Source of the DNA: Paracoccaceae bacterium
GTDB taxonomy: Bacteria > Pseudomonadota > Alphaproteobacteria > Rhodobacterales > Rhodobacteraceae
Assembly: GCA_024742405.1 (NCBI GenBank)
Contig: JANSYP010000004.1
Location: 248,001 to 312,000 of the forward strand
Length of the DNA: 64,000 nucleotides
Reading direction: 5' to 3'
A model generated the notes under the pieces. That model saw only the letters and a program-made list of their open reading frames with translations, was not told the origin of the DNA and searched no databases. Positions 10,987 through 20,473 of the stretch are shown piece after piece (within the stretch, counting starts at the first letter, position 1; each line of letters opens with the position of its first letter). Both the position numbers and the translations under genes were made by a program.

Positions 10987-12221
10987 GCCGGTGCCGCGAC
11001 GACCATGGGGCGTTCGCGGACGGGCAGATGCACCAATGCGCTGAAGGCGCCGACCCCCACACCAACCCACCAGACGACCTCGTAACTGCCGTAGATGTCG
11101 TAGAGCTGCCCGCCGAGCCAGACGCCCAGAAAGCTGCCGAGCTGGTGGCTGAAAAAAATCACGCCATAGAGCGTCCCCATATAGCGCAGCCCGTAGATAT
11201 AAGCGACCAGGCCCGAGGTCAGCGGCACGGTCGCAAGCCAGAGCGACCCCATCAGGAGCGCAAAGATCAGCACCGATCCCGGGGTCATGGGCGTCAGGAT
11301 GAACCAGGCCGCGACGATGGTTCTGGCGAAGTAGATCAGCGCCAGCAGATTCTTGCGCGCATAGCGGTTGCCGAGCCAGCCCGCGGCCAGCGTGCCGCCG
11401 ATATTGGCCAGCCCGATCACCGCAATTGAGACAGCGCCGAGCGCTGACGTCGTGGTGATGCCCATGCCATGGAGCAGCCCGCCCGGCGCAATCGGTCCGC
11501 AGACTTCCGTCACGAAAGCCGGAAAATGCGCGGTGATAAAGCCGAGTTGATACCCGCAGGAGAAAAACCCCACAAAGATCAGCGTGTAGGACGGGTCGCG
11601 AAAGGCACGGGTGAGGACCTGGCCAAGGCTCTCCTCGAGCTCTGTGCGACTGGCCGGGTTCGCGCTCGAAATGAAGGGCAGGCAGAGCAAAACCATCAGA
11701 ATGGCACAGGCGAAGACGATAAAGACCGACTGCCAGGGCATGATGGCCATCAGCGCCTCGGCCGTGGGTGGGCCGATGACCTGTCCCATGGACCCGGCCG
11801 CCGTAGCGATGGCCAGCGCCATGGAGCGGTTTTCGTCGCTCGCCGCGCGCCCGACGATGGCAAGGATCACGCCAAAGCCGGTCCCGGCGATACCGAAGCC
11901 GATGATGAATTCAAGCGCCTGGTGGGCGAGCGGCGTCGTGGCAAAGGCCGATAGCACCAGACCGGCGGCGTAGAGCAGGGCCCCCAGCACGATGGCGCGC
12001 CGGTCGCCGAGCCGCTCCGCAATGGTGCCAAAGATCGGCTGACCGATACCCCAGGCAAGGTTCTGCAGCGCGATTGCCATGGAAAATTCGGCCCGCGCCC
12101 AGCCGAATTCTTCGGCAATCGGAATCTGGAAAACCCCAAAGCTTGCGCGAATCGCAAAGCTCGCCATGAGGATCACGCATCCGGCAACCAGGACCGGTGT
12201 GATGAGGCGCGCGTGGGTCAT
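10983..12221 (-). CDS. MFS transporter
   Basis: A 412-aa inner-membrane major facilitator with twelve predicted helices. The loop between helices 2 and 3 carries the MFS motif in the form GTIAERLGDRRAI. The opening helix ASFAIRASFGVFQ and the HQLGSFLGVWLGGQLYD near helix 11 resemble the monocarboxylate/oxalate-formate (MCT/OFA) branch, so a carboxylate substrate is plausible but not shown. The ATG at 12221 gives the right length. The gene converges on the HAD gene (4-bp overlap) and is divergent from the 58-aa gene. Confidence 0.9.
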   Translation of the reverse strand: MTHARLITPVLVAGCVILMASFAIRASFGVFQIPIAEEFGWARAEFSMAIALQNLAWGIGQPIFGTIAERLGDRRAIVLGALLYAAGLVLSAFATTPLAHQALEFIIGFGIAGTGFGVILAIVGRAASDENRSMALAIATAAGSMGQVIGPPTAEALMAIMPWQSVFIVFACAILMVLLCLPFISSANPASRTELEESLGQVLTRAFRDPSYTLIFVGFFSCGYQLGFITAHFPAFVTEVCGPIAPGGLLHGMGITTTSALGAVSIAVIGLANIGGTLAAGWLGNRYARKNLLALIYFARTIVAAWFILTPMTPGSVLIFALLMGSLWLATVPLTSGLVAYIYGLRYMGTLYGVIFFSHQLGSFLGVWLGGQLYDIYGSYEVVWWVGVGVGAFSALVHLPVRERPMVVAAPA

Positions 12222-12267
12222 AGACTGTCAGTCGCGCGGCGGGGGGTATCGCGTCAAACGCGAATTA

Positions 12268-12296
12268 TTGATGGAATAGTTAAGGAAAAGTAAACT
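12268..12296 (+). promoter_or_regulatory. Candidate sigma70-type promoter for the 58-aa gene
   Basis: TTGATG at 12268-12273 and TAAACT at 12291-12296 are separated by exactly 17 bp in the only AT-rich stretch of the MFS/58-aa spacer. Each hexamer matches the consensus at four of six positions. It would give a leader of about 75 nt before the ATG at 12380. This is a reading by eye, not a scored prediction. Confidence 0.35.
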
Positions 12297-12379
12297 GTCC
12301 GCGCCGTCTCGGGCGCAAGCGTTACCGGTTGTTAATCTCGCCAGACGAGCCTTTGTGCATCAACGCAAGGAGCGCCGTT

Positions 12380-12556
12380 ATGAACCGCAAACTCTCTGCC
12401 ACCGTCCCCCGCCGTCCGGCTCAGCGCCGTGTTTCGCCTCACGCCAAACGCCTGACCGCCAATAGTGCGATTGATGACAGCTTCGGCGACACGCTGTTGG
12501 CCCATTGGACGGCCATGCAACAGGCCATGGTCGCCACCGGGGCCCAGCGCAGCTGA
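12380..12556 (+). CDS. Small basic protein of unknown function (58 aa)
   Basis: I do not recognise a family. The ATG at 12380 has a strong AAGGAG at 12367-12372. The protein has an Arg/Lys-rich first half (MNRKLSATVPRRPAQRR) and a second half that can form an amphipathic helix (DSFGDTLLAHWTAMQQAM). It has no signal peptide or transmembrane segment. It has its own likely promoter and stands alone, 88 bp before zapE. The good ribosome site and protein-like composition support a real gene; similar short proteins are common in Rhodobacterales, but that needs a search. Confidence 0.65.
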   Translation: MNRKLSATVPRRPAQRRVSPHAKRLTANSAIDDSFGDTLLAHWTAMQQAMVATGAQRS

Positions 12557-12644
12557 CGCCCACCGCGCGCAGGGCCTGATTTTCGGGTCCCGTGCGGCTC
12601 TGTCGCGCGTTCCGCTCACTGGGCGCAGGCGTTAGGCAAAAGCT

Positions 12645-13820
12645 ATGACGCCACTGAAATACATATATGGCACACGCGCGGCCGAGGGTACGATTCGTCC
12701 CGATCCTGCGCAGGAGGCCGTACTGCCGGAGTTCGAGCGCATCCGTCAGGCGCTGGCACTGCCGCCGCCCAAACGTGGCTTTTTCGGCCGTGGGGCCAAG
12801 CCCGAGCAGATCCCGGGGCTGTATATTTGGGGCGGAGTCGGTCGCGGGAAGTCTTTCCTGATGGACCTCTTCGTCACCCATGTCTCTGCGCCCAAGCGAC
12901 GGGTCCATTTCCACGCGTTCATGCAAGAAGTGCATGCGGGCATGTCCGAGGCGCGCAAGCGTGGGGTGGATGACGCGCTGGCCCCCGTGGCCAACCGGAT
13001 CATCGACGAGGTCCGGCTGTTGGCATTTGACGAGCTGCAGATCACGGACATCACCGACGCCATGATTGTGGGGCGGTTGTTCGAGCGGCTTTTCGACGCC
13101 GGAGTGGTGGTCGTCGCGACATCGAACCGGCATCCCGATGCGCTCTACAAGGACGGACTGAACCGGCAGCTGTTCGTGCCCTTCATCGAAATGATCAAGG
13201 AAAAGCTGACTGTTTGGGAACTTGCGGGCCCCACGGACTACCGACAGGACCGTCTTTCGGGCGAGCAGGTCTACTTCTATCCGGCCAATGCAGACAATCG
13301 GGCCAAGGTCGATCTGATCTGGCAGGAGCTCGCCGGCGCCAAGCGCGAACAGCGCGGGCCGCTGTCGTCCGAAGCGGCGGCCAACGTCGTGCGTGGCCAC
13401 GGCATCGCGCGTCAGGAGGGGCTCGTGCTCCATGTCAAGGGGCGTGAGGTCGAGCTGCCGCGCTTTCGCAACGGCGTGGCGCGGGTGTCGTTCTGGGATC
13501 TCTGCGGCCAGCCCCTCGGGCCTGCAGACTATCTGGCCGTGGCCGGTGCGGTGCGGGTATTGATCCTCGAGGACGTGCCGGCGCTCGACATCAACAAGTT
13601 CAACGAGGCCAAACGCTTCGTCACCCTGATCGATACGCTCTACGAAGCTGGTGTTAAGCTGATCGTCACCGCCGCGGATACGCCGGAACGGCTCTATCTG
13701 GAAGGCGCCGGGTCGTTTGAGTTCGAACGCACCGCCAGCCGTCTGCACGAGATGCAAAGCGCGGACTGGGGGTCGGAGCCGGAACAGTTGCGCGACCCAC
13801 AGGTTGAATTGACGTCCTGA
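12645..13820 (+). CDS. zapE: Cell division protein ZapE, AFG1-like ATPase
   Basis: A 391-aa P-loop ATPase of the ZapE/AFG1 family, which acts at the division site on Z-ring constriction (E. coli) or in mitochondrial protein quality control (yeast Afg1). Walker A is GGVGRGKS at residues 63-70 and Walker B is LLAFDELQ at 125-132. The downstream VVATSNRHPDALYKDGLNR contains the sensor 1 Asn, and RLHEMQS closes the protein as in the family. The length is typical. The ATG at 12645 begins the canonical LKYIYG block. No close operon partner follows; 152 bp separate it from the end of the convergent lipoprotein gene. Confidence 0.94.
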   Translation: MTPLKYIYGTRAAEGTIRPDPAQEAVLPEFERIRQALALPPPKRGFFGRGAKPEQIPGLYIWGGVGRGKSFLMDLFVTHVSAPKRRVHFHAFMQEVHAGMSEARKRGVDDALAPVANRIIDEVRLLAFDELQITDITDAMIVGRLFERLFDAGVVVVATSNRHPDALYKDGLNRQLFVPFIEMIKEKLTVWELAGPTDYRQDRLSGEQVYFYPANADNRAKVDLIWQELAGAKREQRGPLSSEAAANVVRGHGIARQEGLVLHVKGREVELPRFRNGVARVSFWDLCGQPLGPADYLAVAGAVRVLILEDVPALDINKFNEAKRFVTLIDTLYEAGVKLIVTAADTPERLYLEGAGSFEFERTASRLHEMQSADWGSEPEQLRDPQVELTS

Positions 13821-13972
13821 TCCTGTGCAGAGGTTTTGCGACGTCGGTTCGCGGGGCTCTCAAGACTGGACCTTGCCGGAGATGCGCCGAGACCTTTGCT
13901 GGCGCGCGTTGGTAGTGAAGAACGTTGGCCGCGGCGCGCGCTGATCCTTTCTCCGGACCTGATGCGACGGCG

Positions 13973-14650
13973 TCACTCTGCCGGTGTGGCGCCGTTCTCA
14001 TTCTCGACCCGCATTGCGGCAATGAAGGTTTCGAGCAGATCGCGGGCATCGCGGTCCTTCAGCGGCTCTTCACGATGGGCCGTGACGGCCAGAGAGACGA
14101 GCCGGTCGCGCAGGGTCAAAACCGCCCGCCAGCTGCGGTCCGACAGGCCCTCGGGACGGGCGCTGCTCGCATCATGCATCAGAAACAGCAACGTATCGCC
14201 TGCCACCCGGGTCTGATCGATCGTGACGGTTGCGGCGTCGCCGTCCAGTGACAGCGCCGCGCGCCCGGCCTCAGATCGGAAGAACCGTTCCAGTTGCGCG
14301 GGGCTTGGCTGTTGCGCCTGGTCGGACGGGCCGGAGACGAGCGCCGTGAGCACTGCGGACATCTCCGGACTGGTGGTTCCTGCACTGAAGAGGCGGGCGC
14401 AATCGCCGAGCATGACGAATACTCCATCCGCTCGGTCTCGCGTGGCCGTCGCGTCGATGCAATAGCCAGGCGGTCCCTTGATGGTCACGGTATCGTCTTG
14501 GACCAGCAGGTAGGTGACCGGCGGGCCGGCCAGTGGCGTGAAGCTGCGGCTGACCAGCGCCGGCGCGTCACCCGCACAGCCCGCAAGCCACAAGGTGACG
14601 GCGAGCGTCGCGCCCGCCGTTCTGTTTCCGCGTCGGTCAGATATCGCCAT
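13973..14650 (-). CDS. Putative lipoprotein, unknown function
   Basis: A 225-aa envelope protein with a lipoprotein signal: a basic n-region ([10 protein letters not shown]), a hydrophobic core and the lipobox LAGC with Cys25, so it should be lipidated. The mature part has two more Cys ([15 protein letters not shown]), which may form a disulfide, and no domain that I can name. The ATG at 14650 lies 14 bases inside the 3' end of ilvD, so translation is probably coupled, although a metabolic link is not evident. Confidence 0.75.
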   Translation of the reverse strand: MAISDRRGNRTAGATLAVTLWLAGCAGDAPALVSRSFTPLAGPPVTYLLVQDDTVTIKGPPGYCIDATATRDRADGVFVMLGDCARLFSAGTTSPEMSAVLTALVSGPSDQAQQPSPAQLERFFRSEAGRAALSLDGDAATVTIDQTRVAGDTLLFLMHDASSARPEGLSDRSWRAVLTLRDRLVSLAVTAHREEPLKDRDARDLLETFIAAMRVENENGATPAE

Positions 14651-16370
14651 AAACGTGGCGTTCAGCCTTGCCGCCGGGGTGCGTCACGGCCCCCAACCGG
14701 GTCGCGCCGACCTGCTGGGCAAACTTCCAGATCGCCCCGGACGCGTAGATGGTCTCGCGCGGCCCGGACCAGTCGGCCTTGCGCGCGGCAAGCTCATCGT
14801 CGCTCAGTGCCACGCTGATCTCGCCCTTGATCGCGTCGATGGTGATCATGTCGCCGTCGCGCAGCATCGCGATCGGCCCGCCATGGGCCGCCTCCGGTCC
14901 GACATGACCGACGCAGAACCCACGGGTCGCCCCCGAAAAACGGCCATCGGTGATCAGCGCCACCTTCTTGCCCATGCCCTGGCCCGAGAGCGCTGCGGTG
15001 GTGGACAGCATCTCGCGCATGCCGGGTCCGCCTGCGGGGCCTTCGTTGCGTATTACCAGCACTTCACCTTCCTCGTAGCCGCGGGCCTGAACAGCCGCGA
15101 AAGCGTCCTCTTCGCATTCGAACACTCGCGCCGGACCGGTAAAGATTTGGTGTTCTTCGGCCATGCCCGCGACTTTGACGATGGCGCCTTCGGGGGCAAG
15201 GTTGCCCTTGAGCCCGACCACGCCGCCGGTTTCGGTGATCGGCGCGTCCACGGGGTAGATCACACGGCCATCGGCCTCGCGTTCGACCAGATCGATCTCT
15301 TCGCCGATGGAGCGTCCGGTGACTGTCATGCAGTCCTCATGGACCAGACCGGCGCGGCGAAGCTCTTTCATGACGACGGGGACGCCGCCGGCCTCGTAGA
15401 GATCCTTGGCGACATATTTTCCGCCCGGTTTCAGATCGACGAAATAGGGGGTGTCGCGGAAGATCTCGCAGACATCGTCGAGATCGAAGTCGATCCCGGC
15501 CTCATGGGCGATCGCGGGAAGATGCAGCCCGGCATTGGTCGACCCGCCGGTGCAAGCCACAACCCGCGCAGCGTTCTGGAGCGACTTGAGCGTCACGATA
15601 TCCCGGGCCCGGATGTTCTTTTCCAGCAGGTTCATCACCGCGGTGCCGCTGGCCTCGGCATACTGGTCGCGGCTCTCATAGGGCGCGGGGGCACCCGAGG
15701 AGTTGGGCAGCGCGAGACCGATCGCCTCGGACACGCAGGCCATGGTGTTGGCGGTAAACTGTCCGCCGCAGGCGCCAGCAGACGGGCAGGCGACGCGCTC
15801 CAGCACGGTCAGGGCCTCTTCGCTCAGATTACCGGCCTGGTTCTGGCCGACGGCCTCGAACACGTCCTGGACGGTCACGTCCTTGCCGTCGAGCCGCCCC
15901 GGCAGGATCGATCCGCCATAGATGAAGACCGAGGCCACGTTCAGCCGCACCATCGCCATCATCATGCCCGGGAGGGACTTGTCGCACCCCGCAAGCCCCA
16001 CGATCGCGTCATAGGAATGTCCGCGCATGGTCAGTTCGACGGTGTCGGCGATGGCCTCTCGACTGGCGAGCGACGAACGCATGCCCTCGTGCCCCATGGC
16101 GATCCCGTCGGTGACGGTGATGGTGGTGAATTCCCGCGGCGTGCCCTCGGCCGCCTTGACGCCGAGCTTGACAGCCTGGGCCTGGCGGTTGAGCGCGATG
16201 TTGCAGGGCGCGGCCTCGTTCCAACAGGTGGCGACACCGACGAAGGGCTGGTGGATCTCGGCCTCTGACAACCCCATCGCGTAGTAGTAGGACCGGTGCG
16301 GCGCGCGCGACGGGCCCTCGGTCACATGGCGCGAGGGCAGCTTGGATTTGTCGAACTGGCGCTTGAGCAT
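14637..16370 (-). CDS. ilvD: Dihydroxy-acid dehydratase
   Basis: A 577-aa cytoplasmic Fe-S enzyme that converts 2,3-dihydroxyisovalerate and its homologue to the keto acids for valine, isoleucine and leucine. The three Cys expected to hold the cluster lie in [23 protein letters not shown] and [15 protein letters not shown]. The family motif [19 protein letters not shown] and the C-terminal [17 protein letters not shown] are also present. The ATG at 16370 is chosen over one 27 bases upstream because GGGAG lies 6 nt before it. The lipoprotein gene overlaps its end. The CPBP protease gene is divergent, 129 bp away. Confidence 0.97.
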   Translation of the reverse strand: MLKRQFDKSKLPSRHVTEGPSRAPHRSYYYAMGLSEAEIHQPFVGVATCWNEAAPCNIALNRQAQAVKLGVKAAEGTPREFTTITVTDGIAMGHEGMRSSLASREAIADTVELTMRGHSYDAIVGLAGCDKSLPGMMMAMVRLNVASVFIYGGSILPGRLDGKDVTVQDVFEAVGQNQAGNLSEEALTVLERVACPSAGACGGQFTANTMACVSEAIGLALPNSSGAPAPYESRDQYAEASGTAVMNLLEKNIRARDIVTLKSLQNAARVVACTGGSTNAGLHLPAIAHEAGIDFDLDDVCEIFRDTPYFVDLKPGGKYVAKDLYEAGGVPVVMKELRRAGLVHEDCMTVTGRSIGEEIDLVEREADGRVIYPVDAPITETGGVVGLKGNLAPEGAIVKVAGMAEEHQIFTGPARVFECEEDAFAAVQARGYEEGEVLVIRNEGPAGGPGMREMLSTTAALSGQGMGKKVALITDGRFSGATRGFCVGHVGPEAAHGGPIAMLRDGDMITIDAIKGEISVALSDDELAARKADWSGPRETIYASGAIWKFAQQVGATRLGAVTHPGGKAERHVYGDI

Positions 16371-16499
16371 GGCTGGTCTCCCGAGTGCTGTTGACATGGT
16401 CTAGGCGCGCCGCCCGGGGGGTGCAAGCAGCCGCGCCTTTTCAAGCGCCCGCCGCTGGACTAGGTGCCCTGCGAACCCCGCCGCTGCCGGACCCTGCCG

Positions 16500-17381
16500 A
16501 TGACCCCGCGATTTGCCGCCTATATCGCCCCTGCGCAGCCGCGCGCCCAGATCTGGCGCACGGTGGTCGGGCTGTTTGTGACAGCGGTGGCTTATCTTGC
16601 GCTGATCGCCGCCGGGTTCGCCATTCACACGGTTCTGTTCGGCCCCTCGCAAACCCGCGATCTGTTGGCGTCCATGGCGGTGTCCTCGACCCCGCGGACA
16701 TTGCTCTTGGTGCTGGCGACGTTCCTGCCGATGATTATCGGACTGGCTCTAGCCTGCCGTTGGCTTCACAAGCGACGCTTGGGCAGTCTGATCGGGCCCG
16801 GTCCGAGAGCCTTGAGGGATTTCAGCCGCGCGGTCGCGGTTTTCGGGCTCATCTACGGGGTGGGACTGGTCCTCTATCTGCTGTTCGGGGCCAGCGAGCG
16901 GAACTTGCCGCTCGGGATCTGGCTGACGCTGTTGCCGCTCACGGCACTGGGGCTTCTGATCCAGACCGGCGCCGAAGAGCTTCTGTTTCGCGGTTATCTG
17001 CAACAGCAGCTTGCCGCACGGTTTGCCCGGCCGCTGATCTGGGCCGTGCTGCCGTCGGTTCTGTTCGGGCTGCTGCATTTCGATCCGGCGCGGCTGGGCG
17101 AGACCGCGCCCTACGCGGTTGTGGGCGCGACGGTCTTTGGACTGATGGCGGCGGATCTGACGGCGCGGTCGGGCAGTCTCGGCGCGGCATGGGGCGCGCA
17201 TTTCGCCAACAATTTCTTCGCTGTTGCGCTGCTGTCGGTCGATGGCACGCTGACCGGTCTGGCGTTGCGGGTCACCGACTACAGTATCGACGAGCTGACC
17301 CCGAGCCCCTGGCTCGCCGCGACCGACCTGCTGCCAATGCTGCTGGCCTGGTGGGTGCTGCGGCGTTGGATCGTAACCTGA
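16500..17381 (+). CDS. CPBP family intramembrane glutamic endopeptidase
   Basis: A 293-aa membrane protein with about seven to eight helices and the CPBP (Abi/Rce1-like) active site: motif 1 EELLFRG (Glu159, Glu160, Arg164), motif 2 FGLLH (His193) and motif 3 HFANN (His234, Asn238). Members cleave prenylated proteins or peptides, process bacteriocins or act as immunity factors; the substrate here is unknown. The ATG at 16500 is used; an in-frame ATG at 16464 would add a charged leader before helix 1. It stands alone between ilvD and accD. Confidence 0.9.
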   Translation: MTPRFAAYIAPAQPRAQIWRTVVGLFVTAVAYLALIAAGFAIHTVLFGPSQTRDLLASMAVSSTPRTLLLVLATFLPMIIGLALACRWLHKRRLGSLIGPGPRALRDFSRAVAVFGLIYGVGLVLYLLFGASERNLPLGIWLTLLPLTALGLLIQTGAEELLFRGYLQQQLAARFARPLIWAVLPSVLFGLLHFDPARLGETAPYAVVGATVFGLMAADLTARSGSLGAAWGAHFANNFFAVALLSVDGTLTGLALRVTDYSIDELTPSPWLAATDLLPMLLAWWVLRRWIVT

Positions 17382-17521
17382 ACGTCGCGACGCATTTGCC
17401 CGGTTTCCACCAGCCTCGGGCGCGATACGGAGAACCAGACGCGGCACCCGCTGACTGAGACGGTGTGATTGCAAATCCGCGCCGCCCCCCCTATTTCGGC
17501 CCCACGCATGCCGAGGCGCCG

Positions 17522-18451
17522 ATGAACTGGATCTCCAACTACGTCCGTCCCAAGATCAATTCGCTCTTCTCGCGTCGCGAGATGCCGGAGAACCTGTGGA
17601 CCAAATGCGACGAATGCGGAACGATGCTGTTCCATCGAGAGCTGCGCGAAACGCTCAATGTCTGTTCCAATTGCGGCCACCACATGACGCTGGTGCCGCG
17701 GGACCGGTTCATTTCGTTGTTCGATGGCGGGGTCTTTACCGAAGTTCCGGTCCCGCCCGCCACGCCCGATCCGCTGAATTTCCGCGACGGCCGCCGGTAT
17801 GCCGAACGGATGAGGTCCGCACAGCGTGACACCGGCGAGGCCGAGGCGATGCTGGTGGCCGAAGGAGACATCGGCCGCACACCGATCGTCGCCGCGGCCC
17901 AGGATTTCAGCTTCATGGCGGGCTCCATGGGCATGTATGTCGGCAATGCGATCATTGCGGCGGCGGAGCGTGCGGTGACGTTGGGCCGCCCGCTGATCCT
18001 GTTTTCGGCCGCCGGAGGCGCGCGGATGCAGGAAGGCATCCTGTCGCTGATGCAGATGCCGCGGGCCACCGTGGCGGTGCAGATGCTCAAGGACGCGCGG
18101 CTGCCCTATATCGTCGTGCTGACCCACCCGACCACCGGCGGGGTGACGGCGAGCTATGCGATGCTGGGCGATATCCATATCGCCGAGCCGGGCGCGCTGA
18201 TCTGCTTTGCCGGGCCCCGGGTGATCGAGCAGACCATCCGCGAAAAGCTGCCCGAGGGGTTCCAGCGCGCCGAGTATCTGCTGGAGCATGGGATGCTCGA
18301 CCGGGTCGCGCCGCGCCAGGATATGCGTGAAGAGCTGATCACGATCACGCGTCTGCTGATGGGACTTTCGCCCGAGGTGAAGGGCGAATTGCCGGCGCCG
18401 GCACCCCCTTCGGCGCCGGAGACGAAACCGGCCGCGGACCCCCAGACGTGA
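17522..18451 (+). CDS. accD: Acetyl-CoA carboxylase, carboxyltransferase subunit beta
   Basis: A 309-aa subunit that, with AccA, transfers CO2 from biotin to acetyl-CoA to give malonyl-CoA for fatty-acid synthesis. The N-terminal four-Cys zinc ribbon is intact (Cys29, 32, 48, 51), and the crotonase-type core has GGARMQEGILSLMQM and TTGGVTASYAMLGD. The C terminus is a short Pro/Ala tail. The ATG at 17522 gives the canonical MNWISNYVRPKI start; upstream in-frame codons are not conserved. The GTGA overlap at 18448-18451 couples it to folC, a common alphaproteobacterial pair. Confidence 0.97.
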   Translation: MNWISNYVRPKINSLFSRREMPENLWTKCDECGTMLFHRELRETLNVCSNCGHHMTLVPRDRFISLFDGGVFTEVPVPPATPDPLNFRDGRRYAERMRSAQRDTGEAEAMLVAEGDIGRTPIVAAAQDFSFMAGSMGMYVGNAIIAAAERAVTLGRPLILFSAAGGARMQEGILSLMQMPRATVAVQMLKDARLPYIVVLTHPTTGGVTASYAMLGDIHIAEPGALICFAGPRVIEQTIREKLPEGFQRAEYLLEHGMLDRVAPRQDMREELITITRLLMGLSPEVKGELPAPAPPSAPETKPAADPQT

Positions 18452-19719
18452 GCCAGCGCTCCTCCGACCTTCTGTTGGAGCGGATGATGACGCTCCACCC
18501 CAAGATCATCGACCTCACCCTGGGCCGGGTGCAGCGGCTTTTGGCTGCGCTCGACCGTCCCGAGGCGCGGTTACCGCCGGTGGTCCATATCGCGGGAACC
18601 AACGGCAAGGGGTCCACCCTGGCGATGATCCGCGCGGGGCTGGAAGGGCGCGGGCAGCGCTGCCATGCCTACACCTCGCCGCATCTGGCACGCTTTCACG
18701 AACGTATCCGGCTGGCGGGCGAGCTGATCTCGGAACCTGCCCTGATCGATGTGCTGGACGAATGCCTGGCAGCGAACGGACCCGAGACGATCACCTATTT
18801 CGAGATTACAACCGTGGCCGCGATCCTGGCCTTTACGCGGGTTCCGGCGGACTGGACGCTGCTGGAGGTGGGGCTCGGCGGGCGGATGGACGCAACCAAT
18901 GTGATCGATGCGCCGCGGCTGACGCTGATCACGCCGGTCAGCTTCGACCATGAGCAGTATCTGGGGGATACGCTGGCCAAGATCGCCTTCGAGAAGGCGG
19001 GGATCCTCAAACGCGGTGTGCCGTGTGTGGTCGGGCGTCAGGGGGACGAGGCGCTCGATGTGATCGAGGCCCAGGCCGCCAGGATTGGCGCGCCGCTGCT
19101 GGTCCATGGCCAGCATTGGCATGCGTGGGAGGAGCGTGGGCGGCTGATCGTGCAGGACGACACCGGGCTCGCCGATCTGCCACTGCCGGTGCTGCCGGGC
19201 CCGCACCAGATCGACAATGCCGGCGCTGCGGTCGTCGCCCTGCGTCATCTGGGTGCCGAAGCTTCGGCGCTGGAGGCGGCGGTAACTCAGGCCGAATGGC
19301 CGGCCCGGATGCAGCGCCTGCGGAACCATCCGTTGCAGGCAATCGCGCCCGAGGCTGAGCTGTGGCTCGATGGCGGGCACAACCCGGCGGCCGGCGAGAT
19401 GATCGCCCGGACACTTTCCGCCTTGCCACCCCGCGAAACCCACCTGATCTGCGGCATGCTCAACACCAAGGATGTCCAGGGCTACCTGCGCCCGCTCGCT
19501 GCCGAAGCCGCCAGCCTGACCGCGGTGACGATTCCGGAGACGACTGCCACCCTGTCGGCCGAAGAAACCGCCGCGCGTGCCGGCGAAGCCGGGCTCGCCA
19601 CGGTGACGGCACCCGATGTCGCGACGGCTCTGGCCGGGATCGCCGAGGCCACCCCGGCGGCGCGGGTGCTGATCTGCGGATCGCTGTACCTCGCAGGCGC
19701 CGTGTTGCGCGACGCGTGA
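18448..19719 (+). CDS. folC: Bifunctional folylpolyglutamate synthase / dihydrofolate synthase
   Basis: A 423-aa Mur-ligase-fold enzyme that adds glutamate to dihydropteroate and to folates with ATP. The P-loop is AGTNGKGST (about 49-57); the folate-binding segment is TSPHLARFHERIRL, the metal/ATP site is LLEVGLGGRMDATN with FDHEQYLGDTLAKIAFEKAGI after it, and the C-terminal ligase domain has WLDGGHNPAAG. The length is normal. Translation starts at GTG 18448 within the accD stop. The methyltransferase gene begins 7 bp after its end, so the three probably share a transcript. Confidence 0.96.
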   Translation: MSQRSSDLLLERMMTLHPKIIDLTLGRVQRLLAALDRPEARLPPVVHIAGTNGKGSTLAMIRAGLEGRGQRCHAYTSPHLARFHERIRLAGELISEPALIDVLDECLAANGPETITYFEITTVAAILAFTRVPADWTLLEVGLGGRMDATNVIDAPRLTLITPVSFDHEQYLGDTLAKIAFEKAGILKRGVPCVVGRQGDEALDVIEAQAARIGAPLLVHGQHWHAWEERGRLIVQDDTGLADLPLPVLPGPHQIDNAGAAVVALRHLGAEASALEAAVTQAEWPARMQRLRNHPLQAIAPEAELWLDGGHNPAAGEMIARTLSALPPRETHLICGMLNTKDVQGYLRPLAAEAASLTAVTIPETTATLSAEETAARAGEAGLATVTAPDVATALAGIAEATPAARVLICGSLYLAGAVLRDA

Positions 19720-19726
19720 CCGGCGC

Positions 19727-20419
19727 ATGACCGAGGTATCGCCGCTGTCCCATTTCGACCGGTTGTCCCGGCTGGTGCCGCTCTCGGGGTGCGATGTGCT
19801 CGATATCGGTGCGGGTGATGGCGCGACGGCCGCGCGGATGGCTGATGCGGGGGCACGGGTCACCGGGTTGGAGGTCGATGCCGCGCGCGTGGCGCTGGCA
19901 ACCGCACAGCACGGCAGCAAGATCACGATGCGGGAAGGTCGGGCCGAGGCGTTGCCATTTCCCGACGCGGCGTTCGATCTGGCGACACTCTTCTTTTCGC
20001 TGCACCACGTTCCGGTGCCCGTCCATGGCGCGGCGCTGGCCGAGGTCTCGCGCGTGGTGCGCCCGGGCGGGCAGGTTTTCATCGTCGAGCCGCTGCCCGA
20101 AGGGCCGATGTTCGAATTGGTCAGACCGCTGGATGATGAAACCGTGGTGCGCGAGGCGGCGCAGGCCCGTCTGGCGGCGATGGCCGGGGGGGACCCGCGT
20201 TTCGCGCTGATCGTGCGCGAGGCCTATACCACCGAACGGCGCATCCCGGAGCTGCAGGGGTTCATTGACCGCCTGGTCGGGGTCGATCCGGCGCGCGCCG
20301 CGCGGTTGCCGGCGGTGCAGGACGCGCTTGCCGCCCGCTACGCCGCGGCACCTCGCGACGCGACGGGCACCGCCGTATTGACGCAGCCCTGCGTGGCTTG
20401 TCTGTTCGGGCGGGTCTGA
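19727..20419 (+). CDS. Class I SAM-dependent methyltransferase
   Basis: A 230-aa methyltransferase of the UbiE/Methyltransf_11 type. Motif I is VLDIGAGDGATAA (about 24-36), followed by the acidic end of strand 2 (TGLEVDAARV), and AEALPFPDAAFDLAT is motif II. The HHVPVPVHGAALAEVSRVVRPGGQ block is the usual post-II/III region. The acceptor is unknown: it could be a quinone or a small metabolite. The ATG at 19727 lies 7 bp after the folC stop. It ends 54 bp from the convergent outer-membrane gene. Confidence 0.88.
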   Translation: MTEVSPLSHFDRLSRLVPLSGCDVLDIGAGDGATAARMADAGARVTGLEVDAARVALATAQHGSKITMREGRAEALPFPDAAFDLATLFFSLHHVPVPVHGAALAEVSRVVRPGGQVFIVEPLPEGPMFELVRPLDDETVVREAAQARLAAMAGGDPRFALIVREAYTTERRIPELQGFIDRLVGVDPARAARLPAVQDALAARYAAAPRDATGTAVLTQPCVACLFGRV

Positions 20420-20473
20420 GCACGGCCTTCCTGTGCGGCTGACGCGCATGACGGGGGCGGGCGGCAAAGCGCT

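Noticed and set aside
16464-16499. Earlier ATG for the CPBP protease
   Set aside because: It adds a Cys/Arg-rich leader with no family counterpart; ATG 16500 begins the natural N terminus.
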